From: Wocania ichthyoenteri Th78
Lineage (GTDB): Bacteria > Bacteroidota > Bacteroidia > Flavobacteriales > Flavobacteriaceae
Assembly: GCF_000789235.1 (NCBI RefSeq)
Contig: NZ_KN525716.1
Location: forward strand, 3,268,100 to 3,332,099
Length of the DNA stretch: 64,000 nucleotides
Direction: 5' to 3'
Below the pieces are notes generated by a model, which did not search any database, was not told the origin of the DNA, and saw nothing but the letters and a program-made list of their open reading frames with translations. The translations under genes were made by a program, and so were the position numbers. Every line of letters starts with the position of its first letter. Position 1 is the stretch's first letter. This document shows positions 38,056 through 46,652 of the stretch, one piece after another.

Positions 38056-38120
38056 ATTTTAATTTGAAAAATGTAAAGTTTTTAAATTTAAGTTTTTAAT
38101 ACATGACAAAAATTAAAAAG

Positions 38121-38193
38121 TGTCACATTGAGCGCAGTCGAAATACTATTAAAAACGATATTTTCAATGTCTTCGACTGCGCTCAGACCGACA
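38121..38193. repeat. flavobacterial GAGCGCAGTCGAA-type inverted repeat
   Basis: GAGCGCAGTCGAA (38130-38142) and TTCGACTGCGCTC (38172-38184) are exact reverse complements separated by 29 nt. The outer flanks TGTCACATT and AGACCGACA continue the pairing imperfectly. From memory, this word is a dispersed repeat of many Flavobacteriia genomes, comparable to REP elements. It lies between the TMEM220 gene and the promoter region of the TonB receptor, close to the point where base composition changes. Confidence 0.8.
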
Positions 38194-38260
38194 TCTCATA
38201 TTCTATCAATTTTTGTTTCATACTAAAATTTAAGTTTTAGCTATTCTTTGAAAAAGCGTA

Positions 38261-38653
38261 CTAATTACTGTTTTTTCTAATCTTTAATTGGTATATAATA
38301 CCAAAAGCAGCTATTAAAAGTCCAATAAATTCTCTAGTGCCTTCTAAATAAGGTTTATCATAAACCATTTTGCCAAAAATTTCTTCTTTGTTTTCTGTTC
38401 TTAAATAATCAATAAATAATGAAAAATGAAATGCAGAATAAGCTAATAAGGTAGCTATTATTAGAATTAAAAATAGTGTAGGGATAGGTTTAAAGTTATG
38501 ATACAGACATATAATTGCTACAATTAAATATATGGAAAACCATAAAACACCATCGGGATCATTTAATTGTAATAGTGCAAAAAGGATAAATAGAATACAC
38601 AGAATAAAATTGATACTCTTTTTTCGTTTACTTAAAGGCTTAGTAAATTTCAT
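38261..38653 (-). CDS. TMEM220-family small membrane protein
   Basis: 130 residues with four hydrophobic segments (about 14-30, 38-53, 58-75 and 108-123). The motif ALLQLNDPDGVLWF and the C-terminal REFIGLLIAAFGI are the signatures of the transmembrane 220 family, whose function is unknown. It is the last gene of the eight-gene minus-strand operon, 11 nt behind a Gfo/Idh gene, so it may be a bystander or a membrane accessory of that pathway. Confidence 0.8.
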   Translation of the reverse strand: MKFTKPLSKRKKSINFILCILFILFALLQLNDPDGVLWFSIYLIVAIICLYHNFKPIPTLFLILIIATLLAYSAFHFSLFIDYLRTENKEEIFGKMVYDKPYLEGTREFIGLLIAAFGIIYQLKIRKNSN

Positions 38654-38664
38654 TAGTTAGTGAA

Positions 38665-40104
38665 TTATAGTGTCCAACCTTCACGATACGTTCTTTTTAC
38701 AAATTGGTTTGCTTCGTCAAAATTTGTAATCTTCATAGTATCCCCATTCCATAATAATTTTTTTCTTCCAGGGTATTCAAAACCATTTCCTTTTGACTTT
38801 CTAAGGTTATAACTTCTAATAGCAAGGTTACCCATTAAAACGCTTTCTGTTAATGGTCCTGCAAAATCGAATGATGAGGTAAGTGCTTTGTGTTTTTCTT
38901 TACCAAAACCTTCTTTACAGGCATCAACCCATGAAGCATTATGTCCACTTTCAGGAAGTGTGCTTTTTTCTGTGTCTTCAAATGTTAAAACATCTCCATT
39001 ATTCAAATACACTTTTGGAGCAACGCCATACGTTCCACAGGTCATAATCCCTTTGTCCCCAATCATAATAACGCCATTAGCACTATCATAATCTCCTATA
39101 GGATGATCTGCTGGAATTAAATCAGGATGGAAAGGCCTTAAACCACCATCAGACCATGTTAATGAAACTTCCGATTTATTTTTAGCTGATGCAGGAAACT
39201 TTAATTGTGTTCTTGATGAAGGTGGGCAAGATTCTGGTAAATATTCTGGAGACCAATCTTTTTTGAAAACTGCACCAACGCTACTTTCAACTTCAGTTGG
39301 GTAACCTAATCCCAAAACCCTAAACGGCGGGTCAATTAAATGACAACCCATATCGCCCAAAGCACCCGTTCCAAAATTCCACCAACCACGCCATTTAAAA
39401 GGATGGTATAAAGGATGGTAATCTACCATTTTAGCAGGTCCAACCCAAGTATCCCAATCTAAACCATCTAACAACGCTGGTTTTTCTGTTGGGGCATTTA
39501 TGCCTTGAGGCCAAACTGGTCTATTAGTCCAAACATGAACTTTACTTACGGTTCCTATTTTACCTTCATCAAACCATTTAATCATTTGTTTCACGCCATT
39601 TCCAGAAGCCCCTTGGTTACCCATTTGTGTTACCACTTTGTATTTGTTAGCAGCTTTTGTAAGCATTCTAGCCTCATATATACTATGTGTTAATGGTTTT
39701 TGTACATACACATGTTTGTTTGATTTTATGGCAGCCATAGCTATTACTGCATGAGTATGGTCTGGCGTAGAAACTGTAACAGCATCTATATCTTTTGCGT
39801 TATCAAAAAGCTTACGATAGTCTCGGTATTTTAAAGCATTAGGAAATTTTTCCATCAGCCTTTTTGACTGATTCCAATCTACATCGCAAATAGCAGTAAT
39901 GTTTGATGCACCATTATTCCATGCGTTTATAGCATCAGAATAACCCTTGCCACCACCACCTATAACTGCAATGTTTAGTTTATCACTTGGAGCAATAAAC
40001 CCTTTTCCCATAACGTGTCTTGGAATTATAGAAATCCCTAATGATGTTAAAGCAGTTTTCTTTATAAAATCCCTTCTGTTATTTGATTTATGATTTTTTT
40101 TCAT
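38665..40104 (-). CDS. Tat-exported Gfo/Idh/MocA oxidoreductase
   Basis: 479 residues. Tat-type leader NNRRDFIKKTALTSLGIS. Rossmann start LNIAVIGGGGKGYSDA (about residue 43), then CDVDWNQSK and the family's catalytic-site loop in the form VYVQKPLTHS (Gln in place of the common Glu of EKP). The C-terminal half is the alpha/beta substrate domain. Such exported enzymes oxidise or reduce sugars with tightly bound NAD(P), often in 3-keto-sugar chemistry. It sits 10 nt behind the TIM-barrel isomerase. Substrate unknown. Confidence 0.88.
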   Translation of the reverse strand: MKKNHKSNNRRDFIKKTALTSLGISIIPRHVMGKGFIAPSDKLNIAVIGGGGKGYSDAINAWNNGASNITAICDVDWNQSKRLMEKFPNALKYRDYRKLFDNAKDIDAVTVSTPDHTHAVIAMAAIKSNKHVYVQKPLTHSIYEARMLTKAANKYKVVTQMGNQGASGNGVKQMIKWFDEGKIGTVSKVHVWTNRPVWPQGINAPTEKPALLDGLDWDTWVGPAKMVDYHPLYHPFKWRGWWNFGTGALGDMGCHLIDPPFRVLGLGYPTEVESSVGAVFKKDWSPEYLPESCPPSSRTQLKFPASAKNKSEVSLTWSDGGLRPFHPDLIPADHPIGDYDSANGVIMIGDKGIMTCGTYGVAPKVYLNNGDVLTFEDTEKSTLPESGHNASWVDACKEGFGKEKHKALTSSFDFAGPLTESVLMGNLAIRSYNLRKSKGNGFEYPGRKKLLWNGDTMKITNFDEANQFVKRTYREGWTL

Positions 40105-40114
40105 TTTTTAATAT

Positions 40115-41038
40115 TTAAAAATTATCTGCTGCTTTATAAGCTTCAATAACTGCTAATTCACCTTTTTTACCATGAATTGAATTTCCATGTTCCATACCTA
40201 ATATGCCTTTAAACTCTTTTGAATGAATATGTTTAAATATATTTTTATAATTTATTTCTCCTGTGGTTGGTTCGTTACGTCCAGGGTTGTCGCCGATTTG
40301 AAAATAAGCAATTTCGTCCCAACTGTTATCAATATTTGGGATTAAATTTCCTTCTTGAATTTGTTGATGATAAATATCGAATAATATTTTGCAGGATGGC
40401 GAATTTACAGCTTTACATATTTGATAAGCTTGTGGTGAATTGGTTAAAAATAACCCAGGATGATCTCTAAAATTCAAAGGCTCTAATACCATAGTTATAT
40501 TATGAGGCTCTAAAATAGCTGAAGCTTGCTTTAAAGTTTCAATAACATGAGCGGTTTGGTAATCTATATTTTGACTTAAATCTACATGACCAGGTACAAC
40601 CGTCATCCATTTTGCATTAACCCGTTTTGCAACTTCTACGGATTCTTTAATGTCCTTTAAAAATTCATTCCGCTTGTCAATATTTCCACTTGCGAGGTTA
40701 GGTTCCTTCCAATAAATTTTATGAGCTACAAATACGCCCATGGTCATATTTCTATCAGACATGGTTTTTGCCATCTTTTCTTGAGTTTCAACAGTACGTC
40801 CTTTCATACCGTTATCCTCAAAAGCGGTAAACCCTTGATTGGCTATAAAGTTTAATTGGTCAATAGGGTCGTCTCCTGCATGATTTTTAAACATGCCTAA
40901 ATGTGGAGCGTAATTTAATTTGAAATTATTCATGGGCGTTTTTGTATTAAAAATATTCATAGCATTAATACCAGTTACGCTAATTCCTAATAAGGATGCC
41001 GTTGCAGTACTTTTTTTTATGAATGATCTTCTTTTCAC
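40115..41038 (-). CDS. Tat-leader sugar isomerase/epimerase (xylose isomerase-like TIM barrel)
   Basis: 307 residues from a GTG at 41036-41038, chosen because it begins the Tat-like KRRSFIKKSTATASLLG leader and lies 1 nt after the preceding stop; a longer frame from 41119 would overlap the upstream gene by 80 nt. Barrel motifs: MTVVPGHVD, MVLEPLNFRDHPG (metal-binding Glu), ILFDIYHQQ (Asp) and GILGMEHGNS (Glu), most like hydroxypyruvate isomerase/TIM-barrel epimerases. Exported, so it probably acts on periplasmic oxidised sugars. Flanked by Gfo/Idh genes on both sides. Confidence 0.85.
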   Translation of the reverse strand: MKRRSFIKKSTATASLLGISVTGINAMNIFNTKTPMNNFKLNYAPHLGMFKNHAGDDPIDQLNFIANQGFTAFEDNGMKGRTVETQEKMAKTMSDRNMTMGVFVAHKIYWKEPNLASGNIDKRNEFLKDIKESVEVAKRVNAKWMTVVPGHVDLSQNIDYQTAHVIETLKQASAILEPHNITMVLEPLNFRDHPGLFLTNSPQAYQICKAVNSPSCKILFDIYHQQIQEGNLIPNIDNSWDEIAYFQIGDNPGRNEPTTGEINYKNIFKHIHSKEFKGILGMEHGNSIHGKKGELAVIEAYKAADNF

Positions 41039-41039
41039 T

Positions 41040-42368
41040 TTATGAGAAATTAGTTTTTCCAGGAATTGGAATAGGATAATTTCCAAATTCGTCAGGTGTA
41101 ATTGGTGGCACAGAATCAAAAGTAAGAGTGTCTTCGTCTGGAACTAATTTATGCTCTATAGCCATGGCCTTATCCCAAGTTATTTCTTTTCCAGAGTAGG
41201 TTGCCATTCTGCCCATAATAGCTGTCATTGTACTTTTTGCACCATTCTCAGCGTCGCTAATAACCTCTCCATTTCGTATAGATTTGAACAAAAGATTGTG
41301 TTCTTGTTGATATGGATTAATATCATTTTCATTATCGTGAGTATAGATGTTTGTACCATCGTATTTTTTTAATCTTGTAGAACCACCTCCATCAGTATAA
41401 GAGGTTCCTAAAGTACCTTGAAAAGTTTCATCTACTCTATGTTTTGTTCCTGGTTGATGTCTACATTGGCTAGAAACTATAGCTCCGTTTTCATATTCGA
41501 ATTCTACAACATGGTGGTCAAAAATATGACCATAATCTTTTCCTTTGCGAACTTCTCTACCACCAGTTCCGGTAGCTTTTATTGGATATCCGCCAATAAA
41601 CCAGTTGGCAACATCTATATTGTGAATATGTTGCTCTAAAATATGGTCACCACAAATCCAATTAAAATAGTACCAATTTCTCATTTGGTATTCCATTTCG
41701 GTTTGATTTGCTTCGCGAGGTCTTACCCAAACTCCTGAACCATTCCAGTATACTTGACCAGATACAATTTGACCAATATCACCTTTTTTAATACGATTAT
41801 ATGCTTCAATACAACTTGCTTGATAATGTCTTTGAAGACCAACCACCACATTTAATTTTTTAGCCTTGGCAACTTTAGCGGCTTCTAATACTTTTTTAAT
41901 TCCAGCAACGTCTGTGGCTAAAGGCTTTTCCATGAAAACATGTTTTCCTTGAGAGACGGCATACTCAAAATGCTGAGGTCTAAACCCTGGAGGTGTAGTT
42001 AAAATAACGACATCGGCAGCATCTATAGCCTTTTTATAAGAACCAAAACCCACAAACTTATGGGATGGTTTTACATTAAGTTTGCCTATTTGGAACATTT
42101 TGGTTAGGCTTGTATAGGCATTTTCTAACCGATCTTCAAAAGCATCAGCCATGGCTACTAATTCTACGTTTTCGTCTGCTTGTAATGCTTGACTTACAGC
42201 ACCTGTCCCGCGTCCTCCACATCCTACAACAGCTAATTTTAATTTTTTAACTTTATTAAACATAGGGCTAGCTGTTAATAGTGAAGGTGTTAGTAAAAGG
42301 CCTCCAGCTGCTAAAGATGATCCCTTTACAAAATTACGTCTTGATAAATTGTTCTTTTTTTGATCCAT
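41040..42368 (-). CDS. Tat-exported Gfo/Idh/MocA oxidoreductase
   Basis: 442 residues. Tat leader LSRRNFVKGSSLAAGGLL, Rossmann LKLAVVGCGGRGTGAV, the classical HVFMEKPLATDV loop with Glu-Lys-Pro, and a C-terminal domain with NWICGDHILEQHIHNIDVANW. Related to but distinct from the other exported copy at 38665-40104, which has QKP instead of EKP. Two different exported dehydrogenases in one operon suggest two successive redox steps or two substrates. Confidence 0.9.
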   Translation of the reverse strand: MDQKKNNLSRRNFVKGSSLAAGGLLLTPSLLTASPMFNKVKKLKLAVVGCGGRGTGAVSQALQADENVELVAMADAFEDRLENAYTSLTKMFQIGKLNVKPSHKFVGFGSYKKAIDAADVVILTTPPGFRPQHFEYAVSQGKHVFMEKPLATDVAGIKKVLEAAKVAKAKKLNVVVGLQRHYQASCIEAYNRIKKGDIGQIVSGQVYWNGSGVWVRPREANQTEMEYQMRNWYYFNWICGDHILEQHIHNIDVANWFIGGYPIKATGTGGREVRKGKDYGHIFDHHVVEFEYENGAIVSSQCRHQPGTKHRVDETFQGTLGTSYTDGGGSTRLKKYDGTNIYTHDNENDINPYQQEHNLLFKSIRNGEVISDAENGAKSTMTAIMGRMATYSGKEITWDKAMAIEHKLVPDEDTLTFDSVPPITPDEFGNYPIPIPGKTNFS

Positions 42369-42380
42369 GGTTTTAAGTTT

Positions 42381-43349
42381 TTAATTTAATCCGTAATCTT
42401 CGATTACAGAAAGCCAATATGTTTTTATGTCTTCTTTTGATGGTTGAATTTTTGGGCGTACTACACGAAAACCAACAAATGGTGCATTAGTATGCCACCA
42501 ATTACTTTTTGGGATTTGAGGATCTCTTCGTTTCCATTTTTGTTTAGACAGACCTCTTGCGGTACAGCATAATTTGTCTTTTGTGTCTTTCCACGAACCT
42601 CCACGAACCACTCTTGGGTATAACTCTGAAGGTTTATTCCAAGGATTATTTTTTGGAGATGTTTTGTAATAGTTGGCGTCATATTGATCCATCACCCATT
42701 CTGAAACGTTGCCCAATAAATCATGAATACCTAACATGTTAGCTTTTTTTATTCCTGTTTTTTCATATTTATCATTGGTGTTTTCGTCAAACCAAGCTAC
42801 ACTTTTAAGATTAGAGTCTTCATCCGTTTTTCCTTTTTTACAAACGTATTCCCATTCGGCCTCTGTTGGTAATCTGTAAAACACACCTGTTTTTGAAGTT
42901 AGCCACTTGCAATACATAATAGCAGCATATTGCGTCATGTTTACAGCAGGATGCGTTTCTTTTCCCATGTTAAAACTCATATCGACATATGGAGGTGTTG
43001 CTCCAGAAACAGCATCAATTCCTAAATCATTTAATTTATTTTTATCTTTAAATTGTTCTTGTTCAAATTCACCAAATACAAAGGCATCGTATTGTTCCCA
43101 AGTAATTTCGTATTTACCCATCCAAAAATCATCAATTTCAACATCATGACTAGGTTTTTCATCATCTTTACGAGTTGTATCATTTGTGTTTGCTCCCATT
43201 AAAAATGCGCCTCCTTTTACGGCTATCATTTCAATGGTTATTTTTTCCCCTTTTAAATCTTGAGAATAATTTTCAAATTCTTGAGAGTGGATTGTTCCAA
43301 TTTGAATGATGCAAAGAGCAGTAAAGACTATGCTTAAACTATTTTTCAT
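42381..43349 (-). CDS. SUMF1/FGE-fold exported protein lacking the FGE cysteine pattern
   Basis: 322 residues with a signal peptide (about 1-22). The formylglycine-generating-enzyme fold is clear: GGAFLMGANTNDTTRKDDEKPSH, YEITWEQYDAF, WLTSKTGVFYRLPTEAEWEY, LLGNVSEWVMD and RVVRGGSW, ending FVGFRVVRP. However, the region equivalent to the catalytic cysteine segment reads KLCCTARGLSK (Cys261, Cys262), not the spaced Cys pair of true FGE, and no sulfatase is present. It is probably an accessory or substrate-binding protein, as with many SUMF1-fold proteins, here in a sugar-oxidation operon. Confidence 0.85.
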   Translation of the reverse strand: MKNSLSIVFTALCIIQIGTIHSQEFENYSQDLKGEKITIEMIAVKGGAFLMGANTNDTTRKDDEKPSHDVEIDDFWMGKYEITWEQYDAFVFGEFEQEQFKDKNKLNDLGIDAVSGATPPYVDMSFNMGKETHPAVNMTQYAAIMYCKWLTSKTGVFYRLPTEAEWEYVCKKGKTDEDSNLKSVAWFDENTNDKYEKTGIKKANMLGIHDLLGNVSEWVMDQYDANYYKTSPKNNPWNKPSELYPRVVRGGSWKDTKDKLCCTARGLSKQKWKRRDPQIPKSNWWHTNAPFVGFRVVRPKIQPSKEDIKTYWLSVIEDYGLN

Positions 43350-43352
43350 CTT

Positions 43353-44156
43353 TTATAATTCTAATATTTCTATATTTTTAAATTCAACAGGATGGCTTTC
43401 ACTTTGTAAAGAAATATATCCTTTTTTTAATGGTGCACCTTCTTTGCTTTTCCAGTAGGTTTCGTTGTAATCTACAGAACCTCCTATTTGAGGTTTGGTA
43501 TAAGTGAGTACATTTTCTCCATTAATAAAGTGTTTAATAATGGAATCGTTTCTAACTTCAATTTCTAAATTAACCCATTGGTCTCCATTATAGGTTTTTG
43601 ATGTAGAATTGACACAATGTGGGGTGAATAATTCATTATTCATTTCAACATGTGTCCCTGGGGTACACAAGTTACCTGTTGGTCGTTCACCAGTTTCTAA
43701 TCCACCTAAAAGTTGAACTTCTATAGATACGGGAAAGTTTTGGTTTAAGCCAATATCTTTAGGGTTTTCACAATGAATCATAACACCGCTATTTCGTGTT
43801 GCCCATCCTGCGCCATCTTTTAATTGATTGCCAGTAAATCGGTATTGCATTCTGAATTTATAATTCGAAAATTCTTTATTATAGTAGATGTGACCGTAAG
43901 ATTCGTTAAAGGTATCATTGTATTCATCATAATTAACTTTCATCACGCCATTTTCTACTGTAAAGGTGTTGTTGTAATTTTTACCTAAAGGCTGACCTTT
44001 AATTTTAATAGTCCAATCTTTTAAATCTTTACCATTAAATAGTTTTATCCAGTTTTCTTTTTGATGTGTTTCTGTAGTTTTTTTTTCTTCATTTTTACAG
44101 TTAAATAAAAATGATATACTTAAAACTATACTTAAAATAATATGTTTTTTATTCAT
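43353..44156 (-). CDS. DUF1080 lipoprotein (3-keto-disaccharide hydrolase family)
   Basis: 267 residues. Lipobox LFNC (about residue 20), then WIKLFNGKDLKDWTIKIKG, NSGVMIHCENP, VSIEVQLLGG, NLCTPGTHVEM and the C-terminal ISLQSESHPVEFKNIEI, all typical of DUF1080 jelly-roll proteins. Family members cleave 3-keto-glycosides produced by a periplasmic dehydrogenase. It directly follows the GMC dehydrogenase pair (13 nt), the gene order expected for oxidise-then-cleave chemistry. Confidence 0.9.
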   Translation of the reverse strand: MNKKHIILSIVLSISFLFNCKNEEKKTTETHQKENWIKLFNGKDLKDWTIKIKGQPLGKNYNNTFTVENGVMKVNYDEYNDTFNESYGHIYYNKEFSNYKFRMQYRFTGNQLKDGAGWATRNSGVMIHCENPKDIGLNQNFPVSIEVQLLGGLETGERPTGNLCTPGTHVEMNNELFTPHCVNSTSKTYNGDQWVNLEIEVRNDSIIKHFINGENVLTYTKPQIGGSVDYNETYWKSKEGAPLKKGYISLQSESHPVEFKNIEILEL

Positions 44157-44169
44157 ATTTTATATAATA

Positions 44170-44784
44170 TTAAAGAGACCAAGCTTTTCCTCCTGTAGCT
44201 TCACTTAAAGGAATACATCCTTTTTGAGACCCAGGGATAGGGTCGTAGGCTAATACATTTTCTCCAATTTGTTCACTTGTTTTAAATGCCCAAATGGAAG
44301 AGCTTCTTAAGTTATTTAAAGCTTGAAAAATTATTGCATCTTCATTTTTAGGGTCTTTTTCATCATCATAAGTCCTGTAAGTTAATTGTTGCTCTTTGCT
44401 TATTTTTAAATATTTAGCCAATAAGGTATCGTAATTTTTAGTTTCTAAATCGCTAACACCTTTTTTTGTTACAGGTAAAGCTTTCATTATAGCGGTTAAC
44501 CCTTCTTTGTATTTTTTCTGTTTTAATTCATTATATGTTTTAGAAATATATAAATCTAAAAATTCAGGAACATTAACATCTAAAGCGCCAGGAATATTTT
44601 GCGTTTTTGGTAAAATAAGGTCGATTAAATTTTTTATAACAATACCTTCATCCAAAGTAAAAAAAGTGGGTACCCATAAATCAGCTTCAGTTTTGCAACT
44701 TTGCAACATACTAATAATTGTTGGTGTTGCAATAGTATAACCAATAGATAACCCCAACCCTTTTAAAGCATTTCTTCTATTCAT
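44170..44784 (-). CDS. gluconate 2-dehydrogenase subunit 3-family small subunit
   Basis: 204 residues. N-terminal NRRNALKGLGLSIGYTIAT is Tat-like with a later SC that could be lipidated. The family core follows (TLDEGIVIKNLIDLILPKT, PEFLDLYI, AFKTSEQIGENVLAYDPIPG). These small subunits escort GMC-type flavoprotein subunits through Tat and anchor the complex. It lies 5 nt behind the GMC gene, which itself has no signal peptide, consistent with hitch-hiker export. Confidence 0.9.
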   Translation of the reverse strand: MNRRNALKGLGLSIGYTIATPTIISMLQSCKTEADLWVPTFFTLDEGIVIKNLIDLILPKTQNIPGALDVNVPEFLDLYISKTYNELKQKKYKEGLTAIMKALPVTKKGVSDLETKNYDTLLAKYLKISKEQQLTYRTYDDEKDPKNEDAIIFQALNNLRSSSIWAFKTSEQIGENVLAYDPIPGSQKGCIPLSEATGGKAWSL

Positions 44785-44789
44785 AATTA

Positions 44790-46505
44790 TTAGCTTTTAT
44801 TTTTTTTGAATTGTTCTGCGGCATGATTTGCAGCCCTTGCTGTTAAAGCCATATAAGTTAATGATGGGTTTTGGCATCCTGAAGACGTCATGCAAGAACC
44901 ATCTGTAACATATACATTTGGTACGGTATGTATTTGATTGTATTTATTTAAAACAGATGTTTTTGGGTCTTTACCCATTCTAGCTGTTCCCATTTCATGA
45001 ATACCAATTCCTGGGGCATGACGATTATCAAATGTTTGAATGTCTTTAAACCCAGCATTTTTAAGCATTTCTGCAGCTTGTTGAATCATGTCTTCTCTCA
45101 TTTTTAATTCGTTCTCTTTCCATTCGGCATCAAAAGTTACTGTTGGTAATCCCCAGTCGTCTAATTTGTCATAGTCAAGAGACATTTTATTATCATGGTT
45201 TGGCAAGCATTCACCAAAACCGCCTAATCCCATTCTCCAGTTACCAGGTTCTAATATTTTTTCTTTTAATTCTGCACCATATCCTAATTCTGCTATATGG
45301 TCAGAAATGTCTCCTCTTCCAGCACCTCCTTGATAACCATAACCTCTTATAAATTCTTTTTTCTCCGTTTCTTTATCCCCCAAATTTCTAAATCGTGGAA
45401 TGTAAATGCCATTTGGCCTACGTCCTTTATAATATTTATCTTTAAAACCATCTAATTTTCCAGATGCTCCAGCACCCAAATGATGATCCATAATATTATG
45501 CCCTAGCTCTCCAGAATCATTTCCTAATCCATTTGGAAATCTTTCAGATTTTGATTGCATCAAAATGGATGTCGATGCAATAGAAGATGCACAGCAAAAA
45601 ATAATTTCAGCATTAAACACGAAGTTTTCTTTAGTTTCGGCATCTATTACTCTAACACCTGTTGCTTTTTTTAAAGTATCATCATATATAATTTCATGAA
45701 CTATAGAGTTTGCTCTTAAAGTCATATTGCCAGTGCGTTCTGCAGCCGGTAGAGTAGAAGAGTTACTGCTAAAGTAAGCACCAAAAGGACATCCGCGAAT
45801 ACATCTATTTCTAAATTGACAATTACTTCTTCCATCACGACTTTTATCTCCTGTAATGTGGGCTACTCTTCCTATGGTTAAAAGCCTGTCAGAATAGTTT
45901 TCTGAAAGCTTTTCTTTTAAATATTCTTCTACACAATTTAATTCCATTGGAGGTTCGAATACGCCATCAGGTAATTGTGAGAGCCCTAATTTTTCGCCAC
46001 TTACACCTATGTATTCTTCAACTTTATCATACCATGGCGCAATGTCTTTATAACGTATAGGCCAATCTACGCCATGTCCATCTTTTTTATTAGCTTCAAA
46101 ATCTAAATCGCTCAATCTATAACTTTGTCTGCCCCACATAATGGAGCGACCACCAACGTGATAACCTCGCATCCAATCAAAACGTTTAGTTTCATTATAA
46201 GGATGTTTTAAATCGTTTACAAACCAATGCTTGCTTTGTTGTGCGGTAGTATACCCTGTTCGACTTTGTTTTAGTTGTTTGTTTTTGTCTTCAATAGATA
46301 CACTGCCTCTGAGTTCAAAATCCCATGGATCTAAATTTGCTGTTGGATAATCTTTAATATGTGTTACTAAGCGACCACGTTCTAGAACTAAAGTTTTTAA
46401 TCCTTTTTCGCAAAGTTCTTTGGCTGCCCAACCACCACTAATTCCAGTTCCTATAACGATTGCATCGTAAGTTTTTAGGCTTTCTATTACTTCTGTTTTT
46501 TCCAT
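44790..46505 (-). CDS. GMC-family flavin sugar dehydrogenase (large subunit)
   Basis: 571 residues without a signal peptide. FAD-binding YDAIVIGTGISGGWAAKEL near residues 14-33, then the Cys-rich CQFRNRCIRGCPFGAYFS of Bacteroidota glucoside dehydrogenases, and a C-terminal catalytic region HEMGTARMG plus CQNPSLTYMALTARAANHA (active His/Asn pair). With the small subunit it should form a periplasmic complex that oxidises sugars, plausibly at C3 of glycosides. First gene of the leftward operon, divergent from the AraC regulator. Confidence 0.92.
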   Translation of the reverse strand: MEKTEVIESLKTYDAIVIGTGISGGWAAKELCEKGLKTLVLERGRLVTHIKDYPTANLDPWDFELRGSVSIEDKNKQLKQSRTGYTTAQQSKHWFVNDLKHPYNETKRFDWMRGYHVGGRSIMWGRQSYRLSDLDFEANKKDGHGVDWPIRYKDIAPWYDKVEEYIGVSGEKLGLSQLPDGVFEPPMELNCVEEYLKEKLSENYSDRLLTIGRVAHITGDKSRDGRSNCQFRNRCIRGCPFGAYFSSNSSTLPAAERTGNMTLRANSIVHEIIYDDTLKKATGVRVIDAETKENFVFNAEIIFCCASSIASTSILMQSKSERFPNGLGNDSGELGHNIMDHHLGAGASGKLDGFKDKYYKGRRPNGIYIPRFRNLGDKETEKKEFIRGYGYQGGAGRGDISDHIAELGYGAELKEKILEPGNWRMGLGGFGECLPNHDNKMSLDYDKLDDWGLPTVTFDAEWKENELKMREDMIQQAAEMLKNAGFKDIQTFDNRHAPGIGIHEMGTARMGKDPKTSVLNKYNQIHTVPNVYVTDGSCMTSSGCQNPSLTYMALTARAANHAAEQFKKNKS

Positions 46506-46652
46506 TAAAAACTATTTGAAGAATTATTAGATATATAAATTTATAAGTAAACTTAATAATCAAATCAGCTAAAACGAAGAAAATGACAATTAAATTCTTA
46601 AATACATGGAAAATTAATTAATTTGCGCTATATCAATGTTCAAATTATTTCA

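Noticed and set aside
40115-41119. Longer isomerase start at 41119
   Set aside because: It would overlap the upstream gene by 80 nt and put 27 unrelated residues in front of the Tat leader; GTG at 41036-41038 fits better.
42381-43349. Sulfatase-activating formylglycine enzyme
   Set aside because: The spaced catalytic cysteines are absent and no sulfatase lies in the window; kept only as a SUMF1-fold protein.
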